Shown here in pieces: positions 5,511-5,564 of a stretch of DNA of 5,564 bases. Position 1 is the first letter of the stretch; every line of letters begins with the position of its first letter. A program made the position numbers and the translations under genes. This DNA is from Lachnospiraceae bacterium (GTDB lineage: Bacteria; Bacillota; Clostridia; Lachnospirales; Lachnospiraceae): the NCBI GenBank assembly GCA_017446125.1, contig JAFSRL010000210.1, positions 1 through 5,564 on the forward strand, read 5' to 3'. The notes below the pieces were generated by a model. That model saw nothing but the letters and a program-made list of their open reading frames with translations, was not told the origin of the DNA and did not search any database.

Positions 5511-5564
5511 TGAGTCAGGGGGACGGGTACAGTGACTCATTTTGAAAAAACGAGTCACTGTTCC
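5511..5564. repeat. REP-like palindromic repeat, cut by the window edge
   Basis: ACAGTGACTC (5529-5538) is the exact reverse complement of GAGTCACTGT (5552-5561). The stem extends inward by four A-T pairs (5540-5543 with 5547-5550) around a GAA loop, after one A/C mismatch. It extends outward by G-C pairs after one T/T mismatch (5526-5527 with 5563-5564). The outer sequence TGAGTCAGGGGGACGG (5511-5526) still lacks its partner, so the full palindrome should continue past the edge with about CCGTCCCCCTGACTCA. From memory, intergenic palindromes combining GAGTCAGGGGGACGG and GACTC are widespread in Firmicutes genomes. The repeat ends only a few bases before the -35 box of rex. Confidence 0.7.

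Overview
The window looks like a chromosomal segment of a Gram-positive anaerobe in the Clostridia (Bacillota), probably Lachnospiraceae-like. The pointers are a Rex redox repressor, a fused NAD(P)HX repair enzyme followed by alanine racemase, strong AGGAGG-type ribosome binding sites, and remains of an ISLre2/UPF0236-family transposase. This placement is inferred from protein families and style; no sequence search was possible.

Right part (about 1319-5510, minus strand): a compact four-gene operon. It begins at a promoter (-35 TTGAAA, -10 TATCCT, 17 bp apart) overlapped downstream by a probable Rex operator. Gene order is rex, an unrecognised helical/coiled-coil protein, nnr (bifunctional NAD(P)H-hydrate epimerase/dehydratase) and alr (alanine racemase). 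The last three genes are joined by 4-nt and 1-nt stop/start overlaps, which implies one transcript with coupled translation. A repressor that senses NADH/NAD+ therefore appears to control an enzyme that repairs damaged NAD(P)H, together with a cell-wall precursor enzyme. Upstream of the promoter, cut by the window edge, lies a long palindromic repeat of the REP type (5511-5564).

Middle (about 890-1325): a small plus-strand gene for a 66-residue, very hydrophobic membrane protein converges on alr. Their stop codons sit in the two arms of one 13-bp perfect palindrome. The 200 bases before this gene are AT-rich and hold a possible promoter and two inverted repeats. Both inverted repeats belong, or may belong, to the leader and end of the neighbouring insertion-sequence remnant.

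Left part (1-890, minus strand): a broken ISLre2-family transposase gene that keeps its N-terminal third and extreme C-terminus but has lost the middle, with a frameshift at the junction. Beyond it is the first 43 codons of a gene whose product looks like a sigma-70 family sigma factor, cut by the window edge.

The operon itself is ordinary housekeeping. The less explained items are the rex-nnr linker protein, the 66-residue membrane protein, the transposase leader hairpin and the edge palindrome. I see no CRISPR array, rRNA or tRNA, and no convincing evidence for a wholly new multi-gene system.
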